Assembly (NCBI RefSeq): GCF_002855515.1
Contig: NZ_PKRP01000006.1
Span: 310,001 to 374,000 of the forward strand
Length of the DNA: 64,000 nucleotides
Reading direction: 5' to 3'
Source of the DNA: Rhizobium sp. TH135
Lineage (GTDB): Bacteria; Pseudomonadota; Alphaproteobacteria; Rhizobiales; Rhizobiaceae
Part shown: in pieces, positions 16,505 to 25,253 of the stretch
Layout of the letters: every line of letters begins with the position of its first letter
Numbering within the stretch: the stretch's first letter is position 1
The notes under the pieces: generated by a model
The model's database searches: none
What the model was told of the DNA's origin: nothing
The model's input: only the letters and a program-made list of their open reading frames with translations
Made by a program: the position numbers and the translations under genes

Positions 16505-17695
16505 ATGATGAGATGGCTCGGACTTCCCGCACGACCCCGCCTTACGGTGGAGCAATATGCGGCCTTTCTGGAATCCCGGGCCCCACTGCGCAGCCGAATG
16601 TTGCGTGCTGCCGTGTTCTGTGTCCTCGTCTTCTATCTCGGCTGTTTTCTTTTCGATCTCTGGTTGCTGGGCGATGTCACCATGCTGTCGGCGACGCTGC
16701 GCTTCGGCGTCATGCTGCCGATCGCCATCGGCCTTCTCGCCTATATCGGTGCCGACCATCCGGTGGAGAAGAAGGAGATCGCCGCGATCCTGGTGGCGCT
16801 CTTTGCCAATGTCTGCTGGTGCGTGATCCTGGTGTCGAGTTCGAGCCCCGGCGTGCTCACCTATTTCTACGCCGCGACGAGCTTCCAGATGGCGATCACC
16901 ATTGCAGCCGCCTCGCCCTTCCGGCCGGCGCTGCGCGCCAGCATCTTCACCTTCTGCCTGAACTATTCGGCGATCTGGTTCATCGAGGGCGCCACGCCCT
17001 CCTATGTGATCCAGCATCTGGCAGTCTACATGCCGACCGTCATCATGACGCTGCTCGTTTCCTACCAGCTTGAGGTGGAGGCGCTGACCAGCCATCTGCA
17101 GATGGAAGAAAACGAGGCGCTGAAACGCGAACTCTCCCGCCAGAACAAGGATCTGGCCCGGCTGTCCGTCACCGATCCGCTGACCCGCCTGTCAAACCGC
17201 CGCGGCACCGAGATGGAGCTGACACGGTTGATGGCCGAGACGCCGGATGCGGCGAGACGCGTGGTGCTGCTGGTGGCCGATGTCGACCACTTCAAGGCCT
17301 ATAACGACGCCTATGGCCATGGCGCCGGCGACGACTGCCTGAAGCGCGTCGCGCGCGCCATGCGCCGGGCGCTACCGATCGAAGCCCACCTCGCCCGCCA
17401 TGGCGGCGAGGAGTTCGTGGCGATCATGGCGGATGCCGATCCGGATACCGCAGCAGCCCTTGCCGAAAGCCTGCGCCGGGCCGTGCGCCAGCTTGGCGTC
17501 GCCCACGCCTATACCGGCGACCGCAATGCGCATGTCACGATCAGCGTGGGTGCCGCCTGCGGGCCGATCCAGCGTGAGGGCGATTTCGAACGCCTGCTGG
17601 ACGCCGCCGACCGGGCGCTCTACGCCGCAAAGGGCGACGGCCGCAACAGCTGGCGTGTGAGCGTGCCGGATGAGGCAGAGCGCGTGGTGGCGTGA
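16505..17695 (+). CDS. Membrane-bound diguanylate cyclase (GGDEF), second copy
   Basis: A 396-residue protein with about six hydrophobic segments (from LRAAVFCVLVFYLGCFLF to VYMPTVIMTLLVSYQL), a helical linker (LKRELSRQNKDLARL) and a GGDEF domain: VTDPLTRLSNRRGTEMEL, VADVDHFKAYNDAYGHGAGD and RHGGEEF. It should synthesise c-di-GMP; no RxxD inhibitory site precedes the active loop. Start: ATG 16505 has GGTGA at a usable distance, while ATG 16472 has no Shine-Dalgarno. Paralogous in layout to the protein at 5824-7050, with which it shares DHFKA and GAGDDCL-like segments. Confidence 0.88.
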   Translation: MMRWLGLPARPRLTVEQYAAFLESRAPLRSRMLRAAVFCVLVFYLGCFLFDLWLLGDVTMLSATLRFGVMLPIAIGLLAYIGADHPVEKKEIAAILVALFANVCWCVILVSSSSPGVLTYFYAATSFQMAITIAAASPFRPALRASIFTFCLNYSAIWFIEGATPSYVIQHLAVYMPTVIMTLLVSYQLEVEALTSHLQMEENEALKRELSRQNKDLARLSVTDPLTRLSNRRGTEMELTRLMAETPDAARRVVLLVADVDHFKAYNDAYGHGAGDDCLKRVARAMRRALPIEAHLARHGGEEFVAIMADADPDTAAALAESLRRAVRQLGVAHAYTGDRNAHVTISVGAACGPIQREGDFERLLDAADRALYAAKGDGRNSWRVSVPDEAERVVA

Positions 17696-17767
17696 GTAAT
17701 ATTCAGGCCGGAAGACTAGGACAGTGCCGCCGCATAGCTATCCATGGACGGCACTAGTCAGCATTCC

Positions 17768-18223
17768 TCATGCAATCGGCGGTCCAACGAGATCGATGGC
17801 GTGCGCGCCACAGATCTGGGCCAGCGCCTGCTGTTGCTCGGGGGTCGGCGGCAGTTGCTCGGGCAGTTCATCGGTTTCGGCCGGTTGGGCTGCGGCACGG
17901 ACCATGTCCTCGAAGGGACCATTGGTGATCGTGAGGAAGCGGCCGTGGTCCGACAGGACCCGGAAGGTATGGACGCTGCCCTTTGGCATATGGATGGTGT
18001 CGCCCTTGACGGCCTCGGTCACCTGGCCCTCGCACTGAAAGCGGAACCGGCCTTCCAGGATGAAAAAGGTTTCGCTTTCCTGATGGTGCACATGCAGAGG
18101 CGGCCCGAAATCCTTGGCCATGCGATGTTCGATGATCGACATGCGTTCCGCGTTGTCTGACTGCTTCAGATGGATCAGCAGATGGGCGTTCATAAACCAG
18201 AGACTATCGGCATTTGCGGTCAT
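17768..18223 (-). CDS. Cupin-domain protein
   Basis: A 151-residue protein with a single cupin barrel: GPPLHVHHQESETFFILEG gives the first motif (two His and Glu as metal ligands) and DTIHMPKGSVHTFRV the second (His). The C-terminal tail is Glu/Pro/Gln-rich and probably flexible. Such proteins are small metal-binding oxygenases, isomerases or sensors; the substrate is unknown. AAGGA eight bases before ATG 18223 sets the start. It is divergent from a LysR-type regulator gene, a frequent arrangement for a regulator and its target. Confidence 0.85.
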   Translation of the reverse strand: MTANADSLWFMNAHLLIHLKQSDNAERMSIIEHRMAKDFGPPLHVHHQESETFFILEGRFRFQCEGQVTEAVKGDTIHMPKGSVHTFRVLSDHGRFLTITNGPFEDMVRAAAQPAETDELPEQLPPTPEQQQALAQICGAHAIDLVGPPIA

Positions 18224-18595
18224 TTTTCTATTCCTTTCGTTGCTTTGGTGGGGCGTGTTGAGCCACGCGCTCCAGCATTGGTTTTGCATGATGTTGGTCA
18301 GGCCAATTCGGTCCTGGAGCTTTTGAAAGCGCGCATTTGGCGGGCGTGAAACCAGCGACGCGGCTCCTCGCCCGAAGACGGGATGTCCTGTCGAAAGTCA
18401 GCTCTGCCAAAGGCATGATCGGCGTGAGCGCCGACACGAACCCGGCAGGTCTGCGTGTGGCGAACCCTTGAGATCGCCGTGACGACGAAGGCTTTCATGT
18501 TCTTCTCCGAGACCCGATGTTGGTGCGCCCGGTTTATCAAGGAACCCTGAAATGATAAGACCGATCATCGAGCATCATTGTATGGAAGAACGACC
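18224..18595. other. 372-bp divergent intergenic region between cupin and LysR genes
   Basis: It holds the two divergent promoters. Some short minus-strand frames are open (for example one starting MKAFVV, as in zinc-dependent alcohol dehydrogenases) but the match ends after a few residues, so at most it is a remnant. A LysR-type box candidate lies at its right end. Confidence 0.4.
18552..18579. promoter_or_regulatory. Candidate LysR-type binding site
   Basis: ATGAT (18552-18556) and ATCAT (18564-18568) form a T-N11-A-like dyad, and a further ATCATT occurs at 18574-18579. The site is 27 bp upstream of the LysR start at 18596, where autoregulatory boxes usually lie. Confidence 0.4.
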
Positions 18596-19501
18596 ATGCG
18601 GTCCGTCGACCCGTTGGAAGGCCTCGCGTCCTTCATCACTGTCGCGAAGCATCTGAGCTTCACCAAAGCGGCGGAGGAACTGGGCATGTCGCGGGCCACG
18701 GTGGGCGCTCAGGTTCAGGCGCTCGAGGCCAAGCTCGGTGTTCGACTTTTGCAGCGCTCAACACGCGCTGTGGTCCTAACCGAAGCCGGGGCCGCCTATT
18801 TCCAATCACTGATCGGCATCATTCCGCAGGTCCGCGAGGCCGAGCGTGCGGCACAGAGCTATCAGGAAGAGGTGGTCGGCCGGCTGAAAATGACCGTGCC
18901 ACCCGAGTTCGCGCAGATGCACATGGCTCCGATCATCGCCGAGTTCCTCAAGCGCAATCCTTCCGTCTCCATCGACGTCACCTTCTCCCACCGGGCGATC
19001 AATTTGATCGATGAGGGCTATGATCTGGCCATTCGCGGGACCATTGTCCTCGAGCCCAATCTCATCACCCGCCATATCGGCGATTCACCGCTCATCATTT
19101 GTGCCGCGCCTGAATACCTCGAAAAGCATGGTGCGCCGACAGAGCCCATCGAACTTGCGGACCACGCATGCCTGCACTTTTCCGGCCTGCGCTGGGGCAA
19201 TGTTTGGGTGCTCAAGAGGGACGGTCTGACGCTGCGCATCCCCATCGTGCCTCGGTATCTCGCCAATGACGGCATTACGTTGAGAGATGTGGCCGTTGCC
19301 GGCGCCGGCCTCACGCTGCTGCCGATGTTCGAGATCGGGCCAGAGATCCGGGACGGTCGTCTTGTTCGTGTGCTCGACTCATGGGAGATCGGCTCGGTGC
19401 CCATACATGCCGTCTATCCGGCCAACAAGAACATCGCGTCGAAGGTCAGGCGTTTCACGGACTTTCTGGTGAAACGATTGCCGCAGGACGCCTTCTCCTA
19501 A
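18596..19501 (+). CDS. LysR-family transcriptional regulator
   Basis: A 301-residue regulator. The N-terminal winged helix is typical (LEGLASFITVAKHLSFTKAA, then LGMSRATVGAQVQALEAKLG), followed by a type 2 periplasmic-binding-protein-like effector domain. GGAAGA six bases upstream supports ATG 18596 over the TTG 18 bases before it. The shape of the effector domain (PPEFAQMHMAPIIAEFLKRN; VAVAGAGLTLLPMFE) is that of the large CrgA/DsdC-like group acting on metabolic or redox operons. The divergent cupin gene is the obvious target; the inducer is unknown. Confidence 0.9.
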   Translation: MRSVDPLEGLASFITVAKHLSFTKAAEELGMSRATVGAQVQALEAKLGVRLLQRSTRAVVLTEAGAAYFQSLIGIIPQVREAERAAQSYQEEVVGRLKMTVPPEFAQMHMAPIIAEFLKRNPSVSIDVTFSHRAINLIDEGYDLAIRGTIVLEPNLITRHIGDSPLIICAAPEYLEKHGAPTEPIELADHACLHFSGLRWGNVWVLKRDGLTLRIPIVPRYLANDGITLRDVAVAGAGLTLLPMFEIGPEIRDGRLVRVLDSWEIGSVPIHAVYPANKNIASKVRRFTDFLVKRLPQDAFS

Positions 19502-19539
19502 CAGGGCAAACGCGTCGTTCGCGATCCCTGCAGCAAGCC

Positions 19540-20313
19540 TCAGTCTTTCGCGCCGATCGGATACAGAAACAACCGTGTCTTGCGGCTGTCCGACAGTTCC
19601 CAGATCTCGTCCGGGTCGATATCCGGCACGGCGAAGCTGTTGGAGACGAAGAGGCTGCCGGGTTTCATCTCGGTCGAGAGCTTTTGCCACAGCGCCGCCA
19701 TGGGGGCGGGAGAAAGGAAGGCGTAGACGATGTCTTCCTGTGAGACATCCGTCTTCCAGAGGTCCCCGCGGCGGATCTCGCCCTTGCCGGTGAGGACCGA
19801 GAGAAGGCGGGCGGCGAGATAGACGGCGGGGGCGTTTTCCACCCCGCGCGCCCGCCTGCCCTCGCCATAGAGTGCGCGGACCACACCGCCCAGCCCGCAG
19901 CCGAGATCGAGCACGCGGGTCGCGCCCCGATCCCGCATCATGTCTGTCAGTACCGAGGCGGTCTCGCGGTTGGTGAGGTAGAGCGGCACGCGGCCGCGCG
20001 TGGTGTTGGAAAAGACGAGCGCCAGCGCGAGAAAGGCAAGACCGAAGGGCCAGGCGGGCAGATTGCCGATGAGGAAGGCGGAGCCCATGGCGAGCGGGAA
20101 GAGGAAGGCGATCAGGAGCCACCACCGGGCAAGACCGAGAGCCCGGGTGATGCCGGCGGCGATCAGGCCCTGCAGCACAAGGGCAATGGCGATCAGCGGC
20201 AGGCGCTCCACCGAGGTCGACAGCGGCGCTGTTACGGCCGCCACGACCGGCAAGGCCACGACCTGGGCCAGGAACGCGCCGAGGATCGGCGTCTTGCGGA
20301 AGAGTACGAGCAT
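19540..20313 (-). CDS. Membrane-anchored SAM-dependent methyltransferase-like protein
   Basis: A 257-residue protein. The first 110 residues form about three or four hydrophobic helices (PILGAFLAQVVALPVVAAVT; WWLLIAFLFPLAMGSAFLIG), and the remainder is a class I methyltransferase fold with the SAM motif VLDLGCGLGGVV and later DLWKTDV. The substrate is not predictable. A start at 20313 is preferred; upstream codons run into a repeat. It converges on the LysR gene and is divergent from the membrane protein at 20607. The combination of helices and a methyltransferase domain is known in small conserved families of unknown substrate. Confidence 0.8.
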   Translation of the reverse strand: MLVLFRKTPILGAFLAQVVALPVVAAVTAPLSTSVERLPLIAIALVLQGLIAAGITRALGLARWWLLIAFLFPLAMGSAFLIGNLPAWPFGLAFLALALVFSNTTRGRVPLYLTNRETASVLTDMMRDRGATRVLDLGCGLGGVVRALYGEGRRARGVENAPAVYLAARLLSVLTGKGEIRRGDLWKTDVSQEDIVYAFLSPAPMAALWQKLSTEMKPGSLFVSNSFAVPDIDPDEIWELSDSRKTRLFLYPIGAKD

Positions 20314-20376
20314 CGGGTCTCCGGAGGCATTGCGTGTGCGCGACACTGGCAGGGGGTGGGGTGATTCTCAAGGGCC

Positions 20377-20516
20377 GCGGTTCGCCCTCGCCTTCGGGGT
20401 GAGGGTGGGGTGAGGCTTCGCGGTGGGTGGTCTTTGAGGGGGATTGGCCCGTGTGTCACCCCCACCCGCCGCTTCGCGTCGACCTCCCCCCCCCCTCAAG
20501 GGGGAGGTGGATGGCT
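20377..20516. repeat. GC-rich composite palindromic repeat (S family)
   Basis: A mosaic of GCCCTCGCCTTCGGGGTGAG, GTCACCCCCACCCGCCGCTT and the terminal palindrome ACCTCCCC...GGGGGAGGT, related to the copies at 45430-45550 and 53886-54006. It lies in the divergent intergenic region between the methyltransferase and membrane-protein genes. Confidence 0.75.
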
Positions 20517-20606
20517 TGCGCCGGGCTGCCACGGCTGGCATCGTCTGAGGCTGAACCTTGCCGTGCCCGGATGTGTCGGCGGGGTGGTCACTCTCGAGGA
20601 AAACGC

Positions 20607-21290
20607 ATGGATTTCATGAGGCTGCTGAAGTCGCTGGAGGAGTTGCTCTATGAGCTCGTCTCCTGGCTGGTCTTCTATCCCCTCACCTTCTGGCGGGCGC
20701 TGACGCGGCCGCTCAGCATGATGCGCTATGCGGATATCGAGCTTAGCGACCGGCTGGAAGATCAGTATGACGACACGGTGAGCCCGCCGCTTTTTCTGCT
20801 GATCACGCTGCTTCTCTCCCAGGCCCTGTCGACGGCCTTTCCGTCGACGAGTGCGGCCTCTGCCGAGGCGGCGGCGCTGACGCATTCGACCTCCAACCTG
20901 TTGATCGCGCGCGGCGTGATCTTCGGGATCTTTCCTATGGCGATGGCGGTGACCCTGCTCAAGCAAAAGCGGGTGCCGGTGACGCGATCGACGCTCCGGC
21001 CGCCTTTCTTCAGCCAGTGCTATGTGGCTGCTCCCTTTGTCTTTCTCGTCGGACTGGCGGTCGACCTGCTCGCCATGCCGGGCGGTCGGGGTCTGGAGCT
21101 TGGCGCGCTTGCGCTCGCCATCGCCATCTTCTGGTATGGTCAGGCGCAGCTTCGCTGGTTTCGGCAGGATCTCGGGATCGGCTTTTTGAAAGCGGGCGCG
21201 CTTTTTCTCCTGGCCTTTATCCTGGCAACGATCTGTTCGCTTGCCATCGCGGTGGCGGTTGCCACCCAGCTGCCGCGCTGGAATGCCTGA
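20607..21290 (+). CDS. Multi-pass membrane protein of unknown function
   Basis: A 227-residue protein. After an amphipathic N-terminus (RLLKSLEELLYELVSWLVFY) it has about five hydrophobic segments, including SPPLFLLITLLLSQALSTAF and AALFLLAFILATICSLAIAV-like stretches. CGAGGA six bases before ATG 20607 sets the start; the frame is open upstream only through a repeat. It looks like a small conserved inner-membrane protein (permease-like in hydrophobicity) without recognised motifs. No operon partner is evident. Confidence 0.75.
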   Translation: MDFMRLLKSLEELLYELVSWLVFYPLTFWRALTRPLSMMRYADIELSDRLEDQYDDTVSPPLFLLITLLLSQALSTAFPSTSAASAEAAALTHSTSNLLIARGVIFGIFPMAMAVTLLKQKRVPVTRSTLRPPFFSQCYVAAPFVFLVGLAVDLLAMPGGRGLELGALALAIAIFWYGQAQLRWFRQDLGIGFLKAGALFLLAFILATICSLAIAVAVATQLPRWNA

Positions 21291-21308
21291 AGACCAGGAT
21301 TGGCAGGA

Positions 21309-21560
21309 TCAGTGACGGCGTTCGGCGTCAGCAGACGGTGGTGCGCGCGGCGCGAGCACCCGGTCGACTTCCGCCTCCAGAAGGACCTTCTCGCGGCTGT
21401 CGAAATCACGGAAGCCATGAATGGCGGCATGTGACCACAGGATGCGGCCGGAGAGGAGCGGCGCATCGACCGTAGCAATCAGATGCCCGTTCATCGCCAC
21501 GTCGAAGGTGACGAAGTTCTGGCCGCGCATTTCACTTTGCGCGACATTGGCAATCTGCAT
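21309..21560 (-). CDS. Small hypothetical protein (83 residues)
   Basis: MQIANVAQSEMRGQNFVTFDVAMNG opens a beta-rich N-terminal part (repeated as short pieces: FVTFDVAMNGHLIATVDAP), followed by a helical segment FDSREKVLLEAEVDRVLA and a Pro/Ala-rich tail. It resembles small DUF1488-like proteins in size and in the strand-helix order, but I cannot confirm the family. It converges on the membrane protein 18 bp away. The frame continues upstream to 21587, but ATG 21560 gives the more natural N-terminus. Confidence 0.5.
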   Translation of the reverse strand: MQIANVAQSEMRGQNFVTFDVAMNGHLIATVDAPLLSGRILWSHAAIHGFRDFDSREKVLLEAEVDRVLAPRAPPSADAERRH

Positions 21561-21761
21561 ACGGCGCTCCGCCAAAGCTCCCCCCAAACTCCTTAAGGCC
21601 CCCGCTTATGCAGGGGTTTCGAATGTCCTTATATACAGAAACACCCGCGCCGGTTGGGTCTTTTTGGATTTTTCCAGTCAAAAATTGCAGGCCAAACGCC
21701 GGGCGGTGTTGGGGCGCCCGGCGTCTTCCTGGCGTGCGGCTCGTTTGGTCTTTCCACGCCA

Positions 21762-22280
21762 TCAGCGGCTGTCGCGACGCGCCTGACTGTCTTTGACGAA
21801 TTGCGAGACGCGGCCGACCTCCATCGGATTGACGAGATCCGGGCCACGCTTGTTGGGCACGGATCGCATGCCCTTCTTCGCGCGGCGGGACGCTGGTCGG
21901 TTCGGCCTGCTTGCGGCACGGCGCATCTCCAGCGCCTTTTCGGCATTGCGCTTCAACTCATCGCGGGACGAGAAGCGCTTGCGGCGGGCGACTTCGGCAT
22001 TAACGCGCTGGAGGGCGGCGGAAAGGGCCGCGAACTTCTCGCGACTGCCGGCATTTTCGGCAGCAGGCTTGGCACCTGACGGCGCCGCCTTGCCGCGCAT
22101 TTCGCGGCGCTGGCGGCTCGCGATATCACGGGCGCGGTCCCGCCGGTCGCGCAGGGTCTTGCGCAGGTTGGAAAGGTCCTCATCCGTGCCTTCGGCGAGG
22201 GTCGGATGCCGCGAGGCCTCCACGAGTTCCTTCTCGGTCTCGTCGAGAAGTCGCAATTCCATCCGGCGTGCCTGGGCCAT
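21762..22280 (-). CDS. Highly basic, charged hypothetical protein
   Basis: A 172-residue protein, very rich in Arg, Lys and Glu, predicted helical for most of its length (MELRLLDETEKELVEAS; LRKTLRDRRDRARDIASRQR), with a basic C-terminal half (RRAKKGMRSVPNKRGPDLVN). No enzyme or DNA-binding signature is recognised; composition would suit nucleic-acid binding. The ATG at 22280 has GGGAGACC upstream at a normal distance. It lies between the 83-residue hypothetical and the SDR gene, all on the minus strand. Confidence 0.7.
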   Translation of the reverse strand: MAQARRMELRLLDETEKELVEASRHPTLAEGTDEDLSNLRKTLRDRRDRARDIASRQRREMRGKAAPSGAKPAAENAGSREKFAALSAALQRVNAEVARRKRFSSRDELKRNAEKALEMRRAASRPNRPASRRAKKGMRSVPNKRGPDLVNPMEVGRVSQFVKDSQARRDSR

Positions 22281-22348
22281 ATCGGTCTCCCTTGTTCATG
22301 TATTCATCACGATAACAATGGGATAACGGGAGGGCTCAAGCATGAGTT

Positions 22349-22370
22349 CCGCCCGATCGGAACCGGGCGG
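22349..22370 (-). terminator. Hairpin downstream of the SDR gene
   Basis: CCGCCCG (22349-22355) and CGGGCGG (22364-22370) form a 7-bp stem about 40 bases after the SDR stop. There is no T-tract, so termination would be weak. Confidence 0.35.
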
Positions 22371-22409
22371 TTGACATTCGGGTGAACGAGACTTGATCCC
22401 CGGCAGGCC

Positions 22410-23303
22410 TCAGACCTTCACATATTTGCGCCAGTCGTGCTCTTCCTTGAAGCCCAGGACATCGCGGATCTTGGCGTTGGAGAGCGGGGCAGCAAAGCCG
22501 TCGAGATCGCCCGTGATCGGCGTGTTGGGCGCCCACTTGGCCAGGAACTCGCGGGTCGGCACGGTCGCCGTGATCGTGTCGTTGACAGCGTTGAAGACCT
22601 GGAAGCCGAGGCCGTCCTTCGCCACGCAGAGATCGACGATCTGGCCAAGATCGCGGGCGTCGATATAGGACCAGGCATTGCGCTTGCGGCATGGCGGATC
22701 GGCGAGATAGCCGGGGAAAGCCGCGTAGTCTTCCGGCGCGATGACATTGCCGATCCTGAGTGCGTAGACGTCGATGCCGTAGCGCATGGCGAAGGCACGC
22801 GCGGTCTTTTCATTGACCACCTTGGAGAGGCCATAAGAGTCCATCGGGTCGGTGTCGTAATCTTCGGTCAGCGGGAATTCGTGATAATCCTTGTCGCCTT
22901 CGGCAAAGCAGACGCCATAGGTGGTTTCCGACGAGGCGATGATGACCTTTTTGATGCCGAGCTTGGCCGCGGCCTCGATGACATTGTAGGTCGAGACGGT
23001 GTTCTCGGCGAAGGTCTTGTTGTCAGGATGCATCAGGATGCGGGGCACGGCGGCGAAATGCACGACCGCATCGACCGGCTTCGGGCCACCCGCCTCTTCA
23101 TAGCCGTCATAGCCAAAATGGCAGGACAGAGCGTTGAAGACTTCGCCCGGATCGGTGACGTCGGTCAGGAGCGTGTGCACGCCCGGCACGTCAAGCACGG
23201 CGCGGTCGACATTCAGCACCTTGTGGCCCTTGTCCAGGAGGTAGGGCACGACATGGCGCCCCGCCTTGCCGCTGCCGCCGGTAAACACGATCCGCTTGCC
23301 CAT
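22410..23303 (-). CDS. NAD(P)-dependent epimerase/dehydratase (extended SDR)
   Basis: A 297-residue Rossmann-fold enzyme. The nucleotide loop GGSGKAGRHV is near the N-terminus, DAVVHFAAVPR is the conserved NAD-binding strand, and the catalytic YGLSK (YxxxK) follows a serine-rich strand IIASSETTYG. Extended SDRs of this kind act on nucleotide sugars or related substrates as epimerases, dehydratases or uronate dehydrogenases; the C-terminal substrate domain does not allow a specific call. It is a monocistronic gene with a reading frame free of oddities, divergent from the DUF3833 gene. Confidence 0.9.
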   Translation of the reverse strand: MGKRIVFTGGSGKAGRHVVPYLLDKGHKVLNVDRAVLDVPGVHTLLTDVTDPGEVFNALSCHFGYDGYEEAGGPKPVDAVVHFAAVPRILMHPDNKTFAENTVSTYNVIEAAAKLGIKKVIIASSETTYGVCFAEGDKDYHEFPLTEDYDTDPMDSYGLSKVVNEKTARAFAMRYGIDVYALRIGNVIAPEDYAAFPGYLADPPCRKRNAWSYIDARDLGQIVDLCVAKDGLGFQVFNAVNDTITATVPTREFLAKWAPNTPITGDLDGFAAPLSNAKIRDVLGFKEEHDWRKYVKV

Positions 23304-23452
23304 GGTGATCCTCCTCGAAGATTGGTTGTCTGACGACCAGATAGCGCGGCGTGAGGAAAAGGGTAAGGGGGAAAGCGGTGTGTTCCGGCTTCAGGGAACC
23401 TCAGCCGCAGCCCCCGTGTTTATGCCGTCACACCCAACCCAGGAGAGATGCC

Positions 23453-23932
23453 GTGAAACTCGAGGATTTTGCAGAGAGAGAGCCCAGGTTCATTCTGGAG
23501 GAATTCTTTTCCGGCACGCTGCGCGGCTGGGGTGTGACCATCGGTCGGCTCGGCGGCTTCCAGAACCGCTTTACCATTGACGCCCGCGGGCGCTTCGACC
23601 CGGAGGCAAATGTCCTGTCGCTGACGGAGGACTATTTCTTCGATGACGGCCATTCCGACACCCTGACCTGGACGATCCTCAAGCGCGAGGAGAACCGTTA
23701 CGAGGGGCGCGAAACCCTGATCGACGGCGTGGCCGAGGGCGACCAGGCAGGCTCTGCCTTCCGCTGGCAATATGCCCGCGACGTGCCGGATGCCGATGGT
23801 GCAAAGACCCGTTTCGGCTTCGACGACTGGTTCATCCTGCATGACGAAAAGCATATGAGCGTGCATGCGTCGCTGACCAAGCTCGGGGTCGAAGTGGCGA
23901 CGATCGAGGCGTTTTACGAGAGGGTGGGCTGA
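23453..23932 (+). CDS. DUF3833 family protein
   Basis: A 159-residue protein. FFSGTLRGWGVTIGRLGGFQ and LTEDYFFDDG are the hallmarks of DUF3833, a lipocalin-like beta-barrel family of unknown ligand that in many Gram-negatives is a lipoprotein. Here there is no signal peptide, so it should be cytosolic. Start: GTG 23453 follows AGGAGAG by five bases, whereas the nearby ATG 23448 meets a stop after two codons. Upstream in-frame sequence is not protein-like. It precedes the PH-domain gene by 88 bp on the same strand and may be co-transcribed. Confidence 0.88.
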   Translation: MKLEDFAEREPRFILEEFFSGTLRGWGVTIGRLGGFQNRFTIDARGRFDPEANVLSLTEDYFFDDGHSDTLTWTILKREENRYEGRETLIDGVAEGDQAGSAFRWQYARDVPDADGAKTRFGFDDWFILHDEKHMSVHASLTKLGVEVATIEAFYERVG

Positions 23933-24020
23933 GCGCCAGGCGGGGATTGGACGGCCGAAGCGGTCTTGACGGCTTCGCGCCCCCTTCCCATTTCCGCTTC
24001 GACACCACAGGAGGATGACG

Positions 24021-24398
24021 ATGGGACTGTTCGACGGATTGCTGGGCCATGGATCGAGCGTCGACCCGGGCGATCTTGCCAAACGCCTGGACGGCGTGTT
24101 GATCGACGGCGAGCAGGTTTCGCTTGCCTTCAAGGTCATCCGCGATGTCTTCGTCTTTACCGACAAGCGGCTGATCCTGATCGACGTGCAGGGCATCACC
24201 GGTTCCAAGGTGGACTATATGTCGGTGCCCTACCGGGCCATCACCCGCTTCTCCGTCGAAACCGCTGGCACCTTCGATCTCGACAGCGAGTTGAAGATCT
24301 GGGTTTCCGGCGCGAATGACCCGGTGACGAAGACTCTGAAGAAGGGCACGGATGTGCGCGGGATCCAGCGGGCGCTGGCGGCGGGGGTTTTGCGATAG
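24021..24398 (+). CDS. Bacterial PH-domain (bPH) protein
   Basis: A 125-residue protein. VFVFTDKRLILIDVQGITGSK and VPYRAITRFSVET are typical of the bacterial pleckstrin-homology fold family (formerly DUF1696), which forms ring-like oligomers; the function is unknown. The first ATG (24015) abuts the Shine-Dalgarno AGGAGG at 24009-24014, so ATG 24021, six bases after it, is the likelier start. It follows the DUF3833 gene and is followed by a GC-rich repeat. Confidence 0.85.
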   Translation: MGLFDGLLGHGSSVDPGDLAKRLDGVLIDGEQVSLAFKVIRDVFVFTDKRLILIDVQGITGSKVDYMSVPYRAITRFSVETAGTFDLDSELKIWVSGANDPVTKTLKKGTDVRGIQRALAAGVLR

Positions 24399-24426
24399 CC
24401 GGCCCGAAAAACTCACTCATGTTGGG

Positions 24427-24540
24427 AAATCGCCCCTCACCCTGCCCTCTCCCCGCAGGCGGGGAGAGGGTGGAGCAAGCGGTCTCGATCTCGGCCTAAT
24501 GCCCGCGTGCGGGGAGAAGGTGCCGGCAGGCGTATGAGGG
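24427..24540. repeat. GC-rich intergenic repeat with CTCTCCCCGC hairpin
   Basis: CCCTCTCCCCGC pairs with GGGGAGAGGG, followed by AGAAGGTGCCGGCAGGCG and TGAGGGGC. It is a different repeat type from the S family and resembles a sequence I know to be frequent in rhizobial intergenic regions. It may serve as a transcription end for the PH-domain gene. Confidence 0.7.
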
Positions 24541-24668
24541 GCTGTTGTCCATCTTTGCTTTGCACCTCCCCCACACCCCCAAACTTCCCTCACTCCCGAA
24601 TCAGTGATACCCCTCGGGCACTGCCGCCTGGCGTTCTGCGCCCGTGTCCTCAAGGTTTCGTCCCGCCC

Positions 24669-25253
24669 GTGTTTCGTGTTCCGCTCATCGTCGCCACTGC
24701 GCTGATCATCGCCTTTGCCGGCGGGATCCTGTCGGCGCTTTCGATGCTGAATGCGTCCGTTGGTTTCGGGGCGATCGAGGTTGCGGGATGGCGGGCGTTT
24801 CCGGCGGCGCAGACGGCGGCGGCGGATCCTTATGCCAAGGCGCATCGGGCGAAGGGCGGGCGGCTGCTTTATGGATCGGCGGAAGGTTTGCAGTTTACGG
24901 CCGCGCGAGATGCCCAGGGGCTGACGCTGACGGGCACCTGTTCTTACCGGATGAGCGGGCGGACGCCTGCAACGCGGCTGTGGACTCTGTATGCCGCGGA
25001 TGCCGATGGAAATCGGCTCAATGCGGGCGCGGAGCTACCGACGGCGAAGAATTCGCAGACGGTTCTGAGGCGTCGCGACGGGTCCTTTGACATCGTGATC
25101 TCGCGCACGGCGAAGGCTGGGAATTGGCTTGCCATTCCCGATGCCGGGGCCTTTCAGCTGGTGCTGACGCTGCTCGATACGCCGGCTGCGGCCTCCACCG
25201 GCCTGTCGGGCCTGTCGATGCCAGTGATCGAGCAGGTCGGATGCGGCCAATGA
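24669..25253 (+). CDS. DUF1214-like membrane-anchored protein
   Basis: A 194-residue protein. A hydrophobic N-terminal helix (VPLIVATALIIAFAGGIL) anchors it; the outer part contains LTGTCSYRMSG, TRLWTLYAADADGNRL and FDIVISRTAKAGNWLAIPDA, matching the DUF1214 beta-sandwich, which in rhizobia is commonly paired with a DUF1254-like gene. Start: GTG 24669 precedes the hydrophobic helix; the frame upstream is Pro-rich and repeat-like. Its stop overlaps the start of the next gene by four bases (ATGA), so the two are translationally coupled. Function unknown. Confidence 0.8.
   Translation: MFRVPLIVATALIIAFAGGILSALSMLNASVGFGAIEVAGWRAFPAAQTAAADPYAKAHRAKGGRLLYGSAEGLQFTAARDAQGLTLTGTCSYRMSGRTPATRLWTLYAADADGNRLNAGAELPTAKNSQTVLRRRDGSFDIVISRTAKAGNWLAIPDAGAFQLVLTLLDTPAAASTGLSGLSMPVIEQVGCGQ

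Noticed and set aside
18298..18540. Leftward frame starting MKAFVV, resembling the first residues of zinc-type alcohol dehydrogenases
   Set aside because: The similarity stops after a few residues and no dehydrogenase motif follows in any frame; at best a remnant.
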